Assembly: GCA_015698045.1 (NCBI GenBank)
Contig: BLAL01000047.1
Span: forward strand, 682,001 to 746,000
DNA: 64,000 bases
Source: Rhizophagus clarus
Lineage: Eukaryota > Glomeromycota > Glomeromycetes > Glomerales > Glomeraceae
Reading direction: 5' to 3'
The position numbers were made by a program, and so were the translations under genes. This document shows, in pieces, positions 12,011-24,428 of the stretch (positions are counted from its first letter, which is position 1; every line of letters starts with the position of its first letter). Below the pieces are notes generated by a model. The model worked only from the letters and a program-made list of their open reading frames with translations. It was not told the origin of the DNA and searched no databases.

Positions 12011-12445
12011 ATGGAATCTCCCAATAATAGATTAATTGACCTTTTAACTCAAGATTTACAACTAGAACTTCCTTTTGAAAATGGAGATTTAATACCACCC
12101 TATGATGAAGCTGCTCCTTTTGATGAACAATTTAAAAATGCTTATGCTGCATTACAACGATCAATTCAATTGAAAGAACGATTAAACTCACTAATCAATG
12201 CTTATTATATTGGAAAATTATTAAATAGTTTAGAAACTAAAACTCAACAATTTAGATATAAGCAAAAATTAACTAATCATTATACGAGAATGTCAGAAAA
12301 TGTCTTTGATATATTTGAACATCAACCAATTAAAATACTTGGTACTTTTTACATTACTGCGCAAATAGCAAGAAAAATAAATAGAAGTCAGGTGAAACAT
12401 TTACGAGAAATAGTGCAAGGATTATTGGATCAAAATTCTTTATAA
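12011..12445 (+). CDS. Extra 144-aa ORF of the LTR element, unknown function
   Basis: Open frame of 144 codons starting MESPNNRLIDLL, downstream of integrase and before the 3' LTR. It is hydrophilic and probably helical, with no recognised motif. Its position, where some Ty3/gypsy elements carry an added gene, suggests an accessory product, but nothing in the sequence shows a function. Confidence 0.5.
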   Translation: MESPNNRLIDLLTQDLQLELPFENGDLIPPYDEAAPFDEQFKNAYAALQRSIQLKERLNSLINAYYIGKLLNSLETKTQQFRYKQKLTNHYTRMSENVFDIFEHQPIKILGTFYITAQIARKINRSQVKHLREIVQGLLDQNSL

Positions 12446-12702
12446 TTACATCATAATTTATTGGAAAATTTATTGATTGGATTAAATAAGTCGAGTTTAA
12501 GTTAATTTAATTAATTGACATAAGTATGATCTACAAAAATAGAAATTAGTAATGATGGCAGATCCAAATTTAATTTAGTGTTAATTTTAGTTTCACAAAT
12601 GATCAGCAAAAATACGCGACTTAACTCCCCAAAATAATTTAATAGAAAATAGAAAATTTTATAAAAATTTATTAGGAAAAAGAAAAGAAGAAAAATCTAA
12701 AT

Positions 12703-13170
12703 AGTAGATGGTGGTTCTAAATTATTTTCTCTCATATATGTTTCATAATTGGAAATAGTTTCTTTTGCCTCATTAGCCCTTTTATGTTCCCTCTCATGTC
12801 GTACCTTCCAACCTTCCCTTTCCCTCCTACACCGCTCTTTATCCTTAGTTAATGAAAATACTTGTTCTCATAAATCTCTATTAAACCCTGCTAACTCCTT
12901 ATAATGGCCAAGTTCCCCATTTTTCTGATTTATTTCTTGTTGTAATTTCTCTACTTCTTCTTCTTTCGTTACAAAAAGCTCTCCAGCAACTTCCAAAGCT
13001 TGTTGAGCCAAGCCCTCACCTTTTTGAGGCTTATCAATACCTTTTCTTCGAAAATGCCTTCTTCTGACGGCCTTACTTGGTTTATTATGTTTTTTTTTGT
13101 TATTTTGGCCTCGAGAGGCACGCGAACTGCGAAGTTTTCAATGGGCAACATTGGTGTCAGTGCGAGTCAT
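12703..13170 (-). pseudogene. Antisense coiled-coil reading frame in the LTR element, broken
   Basis: On the strand opposite to gag-pol, a coding-like stretch starts with MTRTDTNVA, continues through a very basic segment (RRRHFRRKGIDK) and ends in a heptad-rich, Glu/Lys-rich region (for example EEEVEKLQQEINQKNGELG) that looks like a coiled coil. It has about two breaks. Antisense ORFs between integrase and the 3' LTR are known in some plant gypsy elements, so this is likely a real part of the element rather than chance. Function unknown. Confidence 0.55.
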
Positions 13171-13585
13171 ATTGAAAATTAATGAAGAAAAAAAAGATGA
13201 AGATGATTTTGAGATAGTGCGACATTGATGAAAATTTAAATGAAGAAACTTCCCAGAAATTACCACCAAAAATCAAACTGAATTTTATCAGAATTTACCA
13301 ACACTTTTCCACTAATTTCCAATTCCATAATTCTAACAAATTCAAAAATTGGTATAAATATGAGTCCATCATCAACACAAAATCGCCATCACATGTACTC
13401 GGTCATTCCTGGCCAAAATGATCAGCTTCTATGCCTTGCTAATTTTGGGCTTTGGCACGAATTCCCTTCGGGAGTCTCTTAACTTGGTATATCACGAGTG
13501 ACCCCCATGTACTAGTGGGTTGGGTGTGTAGTGTGGTAAAAAGAAAAAAGTTTTCAACGGAGTTCAAACTAAAGAAGGGGAGAAC

Positions 13586-14031
13586 TGTTGGCGTAGTAAT
13601 CACGTGACATTGTGGCAAAGTATATAGAGCCACCTAAGCCAAAGCCATCATAGCCTGTTATTTTTGATATTTCCGATTTATTTGATATATCAGTTTTATT
13701 TGATTTATCTGATTTATTTGATTTAATTGATTTATTTTATTTATTTGATTTATTAGTTTTATTTGATATATTAGATTTATTTGTTATATTTTTAAATATA
13801 TTTTATTTTGTATAAATATCCTGAAATTTCTTTTTAGTTGAAAAATATCAGAGAGTGTAATAACAAAGTTATAATAACAAGTTCATATAATTAATAAATA
13901 AACTCTTTTTACCTTATAAACGAACTGTCTCTTTGTGAATAGTGTGTCTTGTTGATTGGACTTGAGACATATCTATTGCATCCCTGTCTCCAAGTCATAG
14001 TTACCTGATCGACGAACTGACCAGAGTAACA
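13586..14031 (+). repeat. 3' LTR
   Basis: Same length (446 bp) and nearly identical to the 5' LTR. It is preceded by the purine-rich tract AAAGAAGGGGAGAAC and followed by the ACAG target duplication and then GTATTATA, the intron start of the host gene. Confidence 0.93.
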
Positions 14032-15636
14032 ACAGGTATTATATACTATTAATTTTAATATTTAAAAATGTTATTATGTATTATTATAATTAATATTTGT
14101 TGTATATAGTATTTGTTTATATTTAGGAAAAGAATCTTATGATTCCTTATCTACTGTATCAGCAAAATTTTCGTATGAACTTGAAAAATTAAAGACCAAC
14201 GGATATAAAGATTTAAATAATACAATCTGGCCTGTGGAGTTATTTTTTTCAGGTGATTGAAAATTTGTGGCATTAGTTTTGGGATCAATGCCGCAACATC
14301 CAATTATTTTTGTTTATATTGTAATTGTCATAAAGACGAGAGATATAATATGGATAAAGTGTGGTTGAACTCAAAAAATACACGTGGTATGTATGTAATT
14401 TAAATGTATATTTTTGTTTAATAGAGTAAATTAATAATATTAATAATTAAAATTTATTATAGGATGTAGAAATACAATGCTTTTTCAAGAAATTGATCAA
14501 AATAATTGGATCATAGATGAATTGCATCTTATGTTGCAAATTTCTGATGTACTTTTTCAATGTTTATTTTATGAACTTATCAAGAAAAAAGATTTTGCAA
14601 ATAATACACAAATATTAATAATTGCAGAAATGAAAAGACTACATATTCATTTTGAATTTTACCCTCCTACTACGAAAAATGGAAAATGGGAATGGACATC
14701 CCTTATGGGACTTGATAAGGAAAAGATATTAAAAGATTTTCAGATAAGACATCTTTTTGATGAACAACAAGCTACAAGAGGACAAGATATTGAGCATCTT
14801 TGGTGTGAATTTTATCATCTTTATAAAATAATGCGTCAAAAATCTTTAACAGATGAGGAGATTGACCAATTTGAAGCTGATGCAAAACAATGGGTTCGTG
14901 ATTTTTGTCATTCTACTATTGGCAATCCGAACAGCTCTAATCAACAAGAAGGAATGTATTTGCGCACAGATGTTACCCTGTATATGCATGTGTTTGCCCA
15001 GCATGTACCTCAATTTATGCGATATTTAAAACAAAAAGGGATGGTATTACGGTATTATTCAACATCAAGCATAGAAAAGAAAAACCATCAACAGGTAAAT
15101 TAATTTCACAATTTGTAATATTTATTTGATTAAATTATTAATTATCATACTTTATTTAGGTACAATTATTTTTTGGAGGAACAACAATGGGTGGAGGAAA
15201 ATCAAAAAAACCCGTAATTTATGATATTTTATGTTATGAAAACTGACAATTATTCTATCATATACATAATACTCCAATTAAATATACACGAAAAATAATG
15301 GAAATCAAAGCCTACTAGGCTTTAAAGATAAAAATCATGTATTTCTTGTTAATGGTGTTGGTGGGTAATAAATTTTAGGATGAACTTACGAAATAACATG
15401 TTATAATGATAATAAGATTACAATGGTACCGTGAACTTTTTGTAAATATTCTAATAACATAAAAATAATGTAAATAAAATAATTATCTTGCTTTATTCGT
15501 ACAATTTTAATTAACTTTATTTCTATAATTTTAAATCTCTAAAATTCTCTAATTCTAAATTTTTTTTTTTTAAATTTCTAAGTTATTGTATACATAAATA
15601 AAGAGATTTTTAATTACCTTCTACAAAATCCCTTAC

Positions 15637-16176
15637 ATCAACATTAAATTCAAAGCGCATTGAACCACAACGTAACTGTATATCAGAATCTTTGTACACA
15701 CATTCTTTCCAACAGAAAGTAACATCATAAGTCTGTTGTGTATTCTGCATCAAAACATATGCGCATGTACCCGTCCATCGCTTTTTGCTGCCCCAATTTT
15801 TATTATCAAAAAGAATACCCAACTGTTCATATCCTTGACTACCTTTGAACTTACAAGTATACATTCTCTTTGCTGGTGAATATTGGAAAGTTGATTCATT
15901 ATAGAATAAAACAATGAAAAGTCCTTCGGAAAAAGGCTCCATTTTTAAAGTTTTTACTCGAGGTTCACTTCTATGAAATTGTAAGCATGCCTTTAACTGC
16001 ATTACAAACGATTGTTTAAATTGGTGAATATCATATAAAAATGGAGAAGTTAGGCATTGTGAGTGGGGTATTATTTTGTTATTTGGGTGAACGGACTTTT
16101 CATGAATAGAAAGTGAGTTTTTAAATGAAAAAACTTTGGGAAAATTAGCGGAACAAAGAAAACAAGTAAATGGCAT
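15637..16176 (-). pseudogene. Inverted first exon of the same multicopy family, C2H2 finger
   Basis: A 180-codon exon starting MPFTCFLCSANF, ending at a good donor (GAT|GTAAGG). The N-terminus has a zinc-finger pattern C-x2-C-x16-H-x4-H, and the rest (FYNESTFQYSPAKRMY ... MRFEFNVD) matches, from memory, the N-terminal part of the family to which 4080-15318 belongs. No further exon follows on the minus strand. The plus-strand body lacks exactly this part and begins at a phase-0 acceptor, which matches the phase-0 end here. The best reading is an inversion with a breakpoint in intron 1. Without its body this exon is a non-functional fragment. Confidence 0.6.
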
Positions 16177-19100
16177 TATAAAACAAAATATATAGGACGC
16201 GTATGAAGGAAAAAAAAATTCATATTCACATCATTTTTTATATCTTTAATTTTATCCATCAAAAAATGTAATTTCTTATTCGAGTAATCTATAATTGTTT
16301 TTGAAAACCAATCAAATCCTATATTTGATGTGATATAATATTGATGAGGCGTGATCGCGTGATGTTGTCGAGTCAGATCCGCCCATATGTTAAGTTACAG
16401 AATTAATTCCGGCCAAAATTATAATTTGGCCAGATTTATGCATCTTAAAATTGTACATTAATCACGTGATCTGATCGTCAAAATAAATATGACGCGAAAT
16501 GTTTGGTTTTTTTTTTAAAACCTTTTAACTTCAAAATCTCAGGTAAGAAAAACTTGTTTCTATACTACTAACACTAATAATTTATTATTACTTTCAACAC
16601 TTGCTAATCATATTTTTTATATATTACTAATACTAATAATTTACTTTGCAACACTACTAATTTGCTTTCTTTACTAACTTCATACTTTTTATTTTAATAC
16701 TAATAATTTTCTTACACTAATAATTTACTCTTCTTTGATACTCCGTTAATTTACTGTTATCAACATACTTTATTTTATTTTCTTATATTTTCTACATTTA
16801 TGATTTATATCAAAATATAGTATTTTATTTATGAATATTTTGTATATTTTATATTTTAAATTAATAAAAATTCATAATTTTACTTTATAAATTTGCCTGT
16901 CATTACTGTAAAATTTTAGTATTTGACCTATCATAATACCTAAAATTCGGCCCAAAATTTGGCTCAAAAATTGGACAATAATCGTATAAATTCAGGACAA
17001 ACTTAGGATAATTATTGTACAAATTACCATGCAATTATTGTGTGATTTATTGCAATTTTTAACACAATTATTGCACAATTATTGTACGGTCAAATATATA
17101 GAAATTGTAGTGAAATCGTAGTAAATTTAATTGAATGTTAATTCAACAAAAATCACACACAGTTTTTTCATAGGGTTTTATTTACTCAAGTTTAAGCAAA
17201 GCTTAGCACAATATGGAGTTATTATATACAAATATAGTACTTTCCATAATAATTTTTATAAGCTTTCCATGAATTTTATCAATGATTTTAAGTTTTTCTA
17301 ATTCTGTTCAATTACCCAATCATCTTAATAAAGTGGAAATGAAGGCCGTTACTACATCTTGTACTGAAGGCCAATATTTGAATTTTTGACAGCCTTTAAA
17401 GAATTCATTCACAATTATTCTACAGTAATAATGAACTTATAAGTGTATATACGAGAACCAGAAACATCAATTAAACTGGCTTGAACTACAATACATCACA
17501 AAAAATCACGTTTATTTTATTTGACCGACACTTTGTATTTTAAAACTTGCAAAACCTAACGATTAATATCAAATTTTCATTTTTTTTTTGTTTATTTTGT
17601 TTGGTTTTTAACTTTGTATATGAGGCGTACGCATTTGTTTTGTTAAAAATAATATATCTTTTTTCTTTCCGTATAGTAACTTTTTTCATTTGATTTAAAT
17701 TTAAAATAATTAACAAAATTTTAATTGCTTTCAGTTAATACGAATGTCGAAGCTAGCTAACGACAAAAATATAAAAAAGATGTTATTAGTTATAGTTTTA
17801 TATACTACGCGCAAATATAATTAAGAATTTAAATCTTACAAGAATTAATAGTATCATTTTAATCATTTAAATTCCACCTTAAATTCAAAAACAAGCGATA
17901 TTTATTATTTTTTAGAATATAAAGAACAAATGATTTATTTATATGTTTCTACTACTCGACTCATGTCGTAAACGCGCAAAAATAAAAAAAAAATTTTATA
18001 TAATACTATTAACAGGATATTCAAACAAACGAAACAGGCAACTAATGATGATAGGAATAAATGGAGTAATATTCTTTTAAGTTTTATAAATATTCTTTCT
18101 TACGACTAATACGGTGTGGTACCTCTATAACCGGTCCTTTTTTACAGTCATAATATGATGATTTCAAAAAAATTCATATTGGCAAAAATTAGTATTTTAA
18201 GATTCTAACCGATAATTTTAATAAAGCATATCAAAATCGGGTTAGATCAAAAAAATAATGCTACATAAGTTTGAAAATTACATAATTTATTATAAGAAAA
18301 AATTGAGAATATGTGAATTTTGTGAAGCATTAAAAAAATATTTCATTTAATAGTCTTTGTTTATTAAATTATTTAACTTATAAACATATCCATTGTTCAT
18401 TATAAATATTTTGAAAAAAAACCTTACTAACTGACTTTAATTCCGGCCGGCATTATAAATTTGGCAAGAATTATAATAACTAGTATAACTTTAGCCAATC
18501 AAATTCATTATAGATCATGTGATTTTGTATTATATAAGCAAAAAAAATTGAGAAAAAATTTTATTTGCTAAATCAATTTGTTTTTTTAAAAACTAGTAAA
18601 TGGTAAAATTTTACAAAATTTTAATCATTAGATCACGAGATATAACGCACTGTACGAAAAATAAATTTTAGATTTCTGGAAAAAAAACCCAAAAAATCAA
18701 ATCCGAAAACAAATACAAAAAGTTCTACAGCGTAATTAAATTCGTTTAAGTTCCATAATTTTACTGTAGCACTACATAAAATTACGTATAGATGAGTTCA
18801 GTTACTGTTACACCATCTAATAAGTCATGCTTCACTGTTATTATTGCTTCTTTTTGCCCGTCTTTTTTGTCGCAAATAAATTTTTCTTTAAAATGATATG
18901 AAGGAGTGTGGTTGCAAATTAATTATTAAAGCAAAGAAACAATAAGCAAGGATAAACTAATTATCCTATAAAACTATTTAAAATATTTTTATTCATGTTT
19001 GTAAATTCCAAATACTGATTGTCTGATTTAATTAAAATTTCGATAAAATTATGGCATGTCGAATTGCATTGCAATCAATATGAAATTCTCAAATTCATTA

Positions 19101-20439
19101 TTATAATATATTTCAATTTTTAAATTTAACTAACAGGTAATCGCTATTAGTTCATTGTTGTATTCATTTTTAAATAATTTATTTATATCATCTATTATCG
19201 CATTCTTTTGTTCCTTTATGATATTTGTCATCATGAAAAATAATTGTGTATGGATATCGTAACAATCATAATCCGGTAATAAATATGGTTTAAATTATTA
19301 AAAAACATAAATGATATATACATGCAGCATAAAAATTTTTATTTATAAATTTATCGTGGATTATAATTATTGTATAAAAAATACATTTTCTTATCTCTTT
19401 AATATTGATAAATTTATTATATGTATCCATTCAAATACTCCACATTCTTTATATTTTAATTGGTTTTGAATGAAATTATCATTCCTGCTGGTCCAATTTG
19501 TAAATTTTGTGAGATATTCCATTGAATAATTGATGGCGTAGTGAGATGTGATATGACAAAAAATTTTTTAATGACGTGATTTCGTGGAATATGCGCCAAG
19601 TGGCTGGCACAAACAAGACGACAATTGAAAGGAAAGTAATAATCGCAATAAAAATCAACGATGATGATCAGATTTGGCCGATAAATGAAAGAATATTGTT
19701 GCACTTTACATATTACAAAACATGCGATGCATGCGATGTTCTTAATATAGTTTAACCTAATAATCTGGCTATTTTAAACTAGTGACCGTTTTTTCTCATT
19801 CAATTCAAATTTCTTTTTTTTTTTTTTTTTTTTTTTGAAAAAAAAAAAATTCATGGATAGAATAGGAATTAAGAGTTTTCTTATTTGCTATTTTCTCATT
19901 TTGAATGGCGAATATTACTAATTGTAATGTCCAAATTGGTCTATTTATTGTTAATTTAAATTTAAATCTGATGAATCTGAACCTTTAGGAATAACATTGT
20001 TATACAGTATTTCCTGTTGAATTAATTTCTATTATATTTCTACTAGCTTGGCAAAAGCAATACTTATGGAAATTTAAATTTTGCCCTTGTAACTAGTTTT
20101 GAAATTTACGTTTCGCTTCAACATGTGGGACAATATTGTTTGATGTACAGTGTTATGTTTGAATTATTTCTTTCGTTTTTAGAAAAAGAAGCTTGGAAAT
20201 ATTTCTTTTTTATATACCTCGTTATTTTTTTTTCAATGATTTTTATGATTTTGCTACATATTAGATTTATATTTACACATCATGGGACAATAAAGGAGGA
20301 ACTTTTACAGTAGTAGATTGTAATGAGTGCTTAGAAAAATTTAACAACACAGGCGCCAACACTAAAAAAACAATAAGAATTCATACATTATGTTAACCAA
20401 ATTTTTTTATAAAGAACTTTAAAATTTGGACAAGTAGAT
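16177..20439. other. AT-rich non-coding region with palindromic motifs
   Basis: No supported gene. Visible items: the palindrome ATCACGTGAT at 16461-16470; an imperfect palindrome GGCCAAAATTATAATTTGGCC near 16412-16432 and a related copy near 18444-18475; degenerate ACTAATAATTTA repeats at about 16561-16760; runs of CAATTATTG-like words at about 17010-17090; and a long T run followed by an A run at about 19808-19850. The minus-strand open stretch 19456-19704 has no recognisable product. Confidence 0.5.
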
Positions 20440-20860
20440 ATTTACAAATTGATGACGATATTTGAACGGATACCATCTTACCGGCTGAAAAGGTTAGTCC
20501 ATTGTATTGTGATTTTTAATAAAGTAATATAAAAAAGAAACCAAATAGGAGGTTGTCTTAAGAATCCACCAAACGCTTCTGAATTTCTAAACGAAGTATA
20601 AACGAATTTTCTGTCTTTCATTTTATTTTTAACGATAATTCAAATAAATCCACATAAATATGCATGCAAAAGAGGACATTTATGCAAAGGAAATGATACA
20701 GATAGCGTCAAAGAAATATTTAAAAGTTTTATCAATAAATTTATTCGAAAAGTCCGTTTAGGACAAAAATAATGTATTTGAATGGATACCATATGATCGT
20801 TTAAACATTACTTCTCAAAAAAAAATGGGTCACGGTCACTAGTTATGTTGTACATCATCT
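20440..20860 (+). pseudogene. Two decayed TKL-like kinase fragments
   Basis: Short blocks typical of the local kinase family: FERIPSYRLKR near 20470, LKNPPNASEFLNE followed by GTATAA (the usual donor after FLNE in this family) near 20560-20601, SFINKFIRKVRLGQK near 20730-20772, and VFEWIPYDRLNITSQKKMG from 20776. Stops and frame changes separate the blocks, and no catalytic loop is found. They represent only the N-terminal lobe of one or two former kinase genes. Confidence 0.5.
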
Positions 20861-23800
20861 ATAATTTGTTTTAATATATGTATCACTAAGAAACAGAACC
20901 AATAACATTAAAATTTATATTTTACCCAACCCATGTTATTACTATTAAGTATTTGTCAATATAAAAAATCTGAATTTATCATTGTAAGTCATAACATGAT
21001 CTTTAATTTGTAGAAAAAGTTTAACGGACTTCAACCTCCAAAATTGTTCCAACATAATAGATAGATATACATCAATAATTTGGTTAAATCTTCGTTGTTT
21101 GCGTGGTGGCCTTTTCCGTCATGCCTACATTAGGGAAGTATGTTGCTTTTGATTAATACCACCAATTGGAATACTGTCAATCTGAGGGAAATAAAATAAA
21201 TAACGGGAATGAGATAGTATTACAATCAGAAAACCAATTACGGTACTTTTATATATAGGTTTTCTCCTATTCTATCAGCTTGAAAAACGATGTAAATGGA
21301 AACGAGTGCACTTAATTTATCTTTAGGATCTATTTGAGGTAAGGAAATTTGACATCACCACCTCTCCTATCTTTTTATTAATATCATCGATTATCTAATA
21401 GAACCATTATCAACATAAATTAACAATAATTCACATATGAATTTATTCAAATATTGTTCTGTTAAAGCAATTTCTATTTATCATATTGGGCTTTTCAAAG
21501 GAATGACAGTCAAATTTTGTACACAAAAAATAACATCTTCTCACTACTTTACTTGAATTGTAGAGGTTAGCGAGAAAGACCCATTTTCAGCAGAAGTGAA
21601 GGTAAAATTCGTGATATCTGACATTTGACGTTGTATTATGTGAAAAGTATACTACTGCATAGACGGCCTACTCATGTAAAAATGATTGATGACGTACATT
21701 TAACTCAAATTTAAGATTAATGTTGGTCAGCACTATAATTCTGGCCTACATTATACTTTTAAAATTTAAATCATGTGATAATATATGGGATGCTGGTTGA
21801 TAACTGAATCATGCATTAATTAATTTCAAATTAACATAAAATATTACCGATGCAAATAAATTTTTACTCGTGCAGTTCTTGAATCGCAATAATATACCAT
21901 TCAAAATTAATCATATTTGATCCATAAATTTTTTATTAAAATAATTACACACATTTCACACGAACGTTAGTAGAGTTCATTAAAATAAAAAAGAAAAAAA
22001 AAATTAATAAAATCTGCGTCTAAACCGAAACATTTCTCCTATTTCATTGAAAAATCTAGATTAAAGAAATATCTGATAAAAATGATCTTTTACATACTGT
22101 ACATTAGAAACCAAAGATTAAATCCTTCCTCAGTTGATTCTATTTGCCAATTCAAGAATTCTACCCTTCATTCCCCTAATTTTATCTTTTGATTCAAGAA
22201 TTTTATAATCATGTCTTTCTCTTTTACACAAGATATATATATATTTATTATACAGTTTGTTTATATTTGAGGATATTTAACACAAAGTCATTGATTGGGG
22301 AATAATGGTAGTTTGAAAGAGAAGAACATGATTATTCGCTAATGGATGTTCGAATATTCGGATTTCAATAATTTTAATTCGATGGGAGAGGTTCATATGC
22401 AAGCGTGTTAGTTACGTTAGTTACAGTATTTATGTTACGCTATTATTGTTTGACTATTCCTTAAATCGTTTGGACAAAATTTTTAAAGTGTAGATGTATC
22501 GATCTACGTTCCGACCATTAAAATATAGCTGATAGTAACAACCATGAATATATCAGAACTTTATTGTATTCCGAAAAATTGATTTGATTTCAAATTAAAA
22601 AATTTTCTTGTTAGAGGAAATCGATAAGAGCAGTGATTATTACGTAATATCAGAGTTTTACCCTCACGTCATGTTTTTTTTACTCTTTAAACGGAAAGCT
22701 ATATCGTCTATACCGCTTAGCTTTAAGTCACGTCTACATATCCTATCTATTTTTGATTCCCTAAGCTAATTTTAATACTATACTTAACAAAACAACAACT
22801 ATAGTAATTATCATATCTAAAATGTATTTATTGCCTTTCATCATTCATTTCTCAACCGAGTTGACAAGTTCCCCAACGTAAACATGAAATGATTATAGTA
22901 AAAAATTTTTTTTTATAATGTATTGCATCCCCCTTTTCCCAATTTTGAACCTACCAAAGTTTCTAAGAAATAATCGTTTTGTTAAAATAAAAATTTCAAA
23001 AAAAACTCCTACCGAGTTTTTGCGCGTCCAAAGAACAAGTCGTATCTAAAAAAGAAAACAGCAAGTTAATAAAAAATTTCATTAAAGAATAAATTAAAAC
23101 AAATTACCGAAATCCACGCGTCCAGACCGTCCAAAAAAAACGAAACGTTAGTAACCGTTTCGTTAACTAATGTTTCGTAAGAAGGTACCTGTCATTAAAT
23201 ACTTTTTCACACAACAATTCTTTAAAGATCAATAAAGACGCTTATTCGATTTACATAACCCTACAAACACTTTGTAGAACTTCCTATCACCCGACAGACT
23301 GTAGAATCGGAAATAATTCAGTATTCTTCATATTTACGCCCATTTAATTCACTATTATGAGAAACAATAGCTGGTTAAATAGTAACTTTGCCTCCTATTT
23401 CTCTGCTGCAAGAATGAGGAATTATCTTACCTCTCATTCGACCAGCAGTATTACCTCTTGGTGAACGTCCTAGGATTCCTGAATCAATAATGAATCCTCC
23501 TTCGCGACAATGATGCGAATCCGACGGTGAAAATTAATTTAACGTCCTCGCCAGTAGTCTTCTCACCGAATACTACAAACACCTGCCGTCATCCTTCCAA
23601 TAAAATTTCCCTTCAATCATAGTTCAATGGGTTTATTATCTTAATTCATTTCTGAATTTATTTCATTATTCAGTAAACTATGGTGCCACTAAAATTGTAA
23701 GCATTTTCTTGACGGAAAGGTCGAGTGAAATGATATCTCTTTTGTTTAAAAGATTCGAAGAACAGCTGCATCTAAAAAAAACCAAAGAACGTTGGTAACC

Positions 23801-24089
23801 GTTTCGTTAAGATAAGTAATTTAAAGAAAAAAATCTCACCTAAATCTGCGTCCAAAAAATAAAAAAAAACCATCTACCTAGATAGAATAAAAAAGATTAG
23901 TTATAATAGTTCGTTAGATAAACCGAAATTGGGAAACCTGTGTCTAAAGAGATCCAAAGAGACCAATAAGAAATTTAAGTTATAAAAAATTCAATGGTGC
24001 TCAATACACTATACATGTATACCATTGTGTTATACCAGCATATATTAACGAATAAACAGAATTTTTTTATTAATTGCGAATTTATTGTT
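20861..24089. other. Non-coding region
   Basis: No supported gene. A patch at about 23380-23600 is less AT-rich and, on the minus strand, contains a short coding-like stretch (GFIIDSGILGRSPRGNTAGR) ending at a donor-like GTAAGA, which I cannot assign. The words GTAACCGTTTCGTTA recur near 23150 and 23795. Confidence 0.4.
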
Positions 24090-24428
24090 ACATATAAATG
24101 TCATAATACAGTTGCATGTGCACAGAAAACTTGTGATACCGAACGAAACTTTCTCTTACCTGGGACTTGCCAAGTAGTTAAGTAATATTTAATACATATA
24201 AATGTCATAATACAGTTGCATGTGCACAGTGAAAAACTTGTGATACCGAACGAAACTTTCTCTTACCTGGGACTTGTCAAGTAGTTAAGTAATATTTAAT
24301 ACATACAGTATAAATGTCATAATACAGTTGCATGTGCACAGTGAAAAACTTGTGATACCAAACGAAACTTTTCTCTTTCCTGCTATATTCAAGACTTGCC
24401 AAGTAGCAAGTAGCCAAGTAATATTTTA
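24090..24428. repeat. Tandem triplication, about 106-128 bp units
   Basis: Three head-to-tail copies beginning at about 24090, 24194 and 24301, each with ATGTCATAATACAGTTGCAT, GTGCACAG, CTTGTGATACC, ACGAAACTTT and AAGTAG...AATATTT. The third copy carries a short internal insertion. Noncoding; no known element recognised. Confidence 0.85.

Larger units (their letters stand above)
5440..14031 (+). mobile_element. Ty3/gypsy LTR retrotransposon, young, partly broken
   Basis: An 8592-bp element with two 446-bp LTRs (TGTTGG...GTAACA), a 4-bp target duplication ACAG on both sides (5436-5439 and 14032-14035), a purine-rich tract just before the 3' LTR, and the order gag, protease, reverse transcriptase, RNase H, integrase, which defines the Ty3/gypsy family. 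The LTRs differ at only about three positions (under 1 percent), so the insertion is recent. The gag-pol frame looks whole; the integrase region and the antisense reading frame are broken, with a few breaks in all. It sits inside the decayed family gene, at an exon end. Confidence 0.95.
4080..15318 (+). pseudogene. Multicopy Rhizophagus-family gene, broken and split by an LTR element
   Basis: I recognise this as a family repeated many times in Rhizophagus, of unknown function and perhaps derived from a DNA-transposon transposase. Landmarks in order: a first block from MPQSPLSDHEV (4086), an SSAGAAGSLFLK block ending at a donor at 4557, an intron to 4624, VSGTILFGL, then SGNRRNVGRKQKHVMLT just before the LTR element (the family usually has GDG where this copy has GNR). 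After the LTR element come ELFFSGDWKF-type sequence, a YFCLYCNCHK Cys-rich block, DELHLMLQISD (14517-14549), an exon ending at 15094, and the last block QLFFGGTTMGG to a stop at 15318. The pre-LTR part has three in-frame stops (4497-4499, near 4694 and near 4757) and later blocks contain more, so it is decayed independently of the insertion. Introns still have clean GT-AG ends. The expected first exon, with a C2H2 finger, is absent upstream and lies inverted downstream. Confidence 0.65.

Noticed and set aside
23380-23600. Minus-strand exon coding GFIIDSGILGRSPRGN-like sequence
   Set aside because: Short, interrupted, and not assignable to a family. Mentioned only as a patch within the non-coding region.
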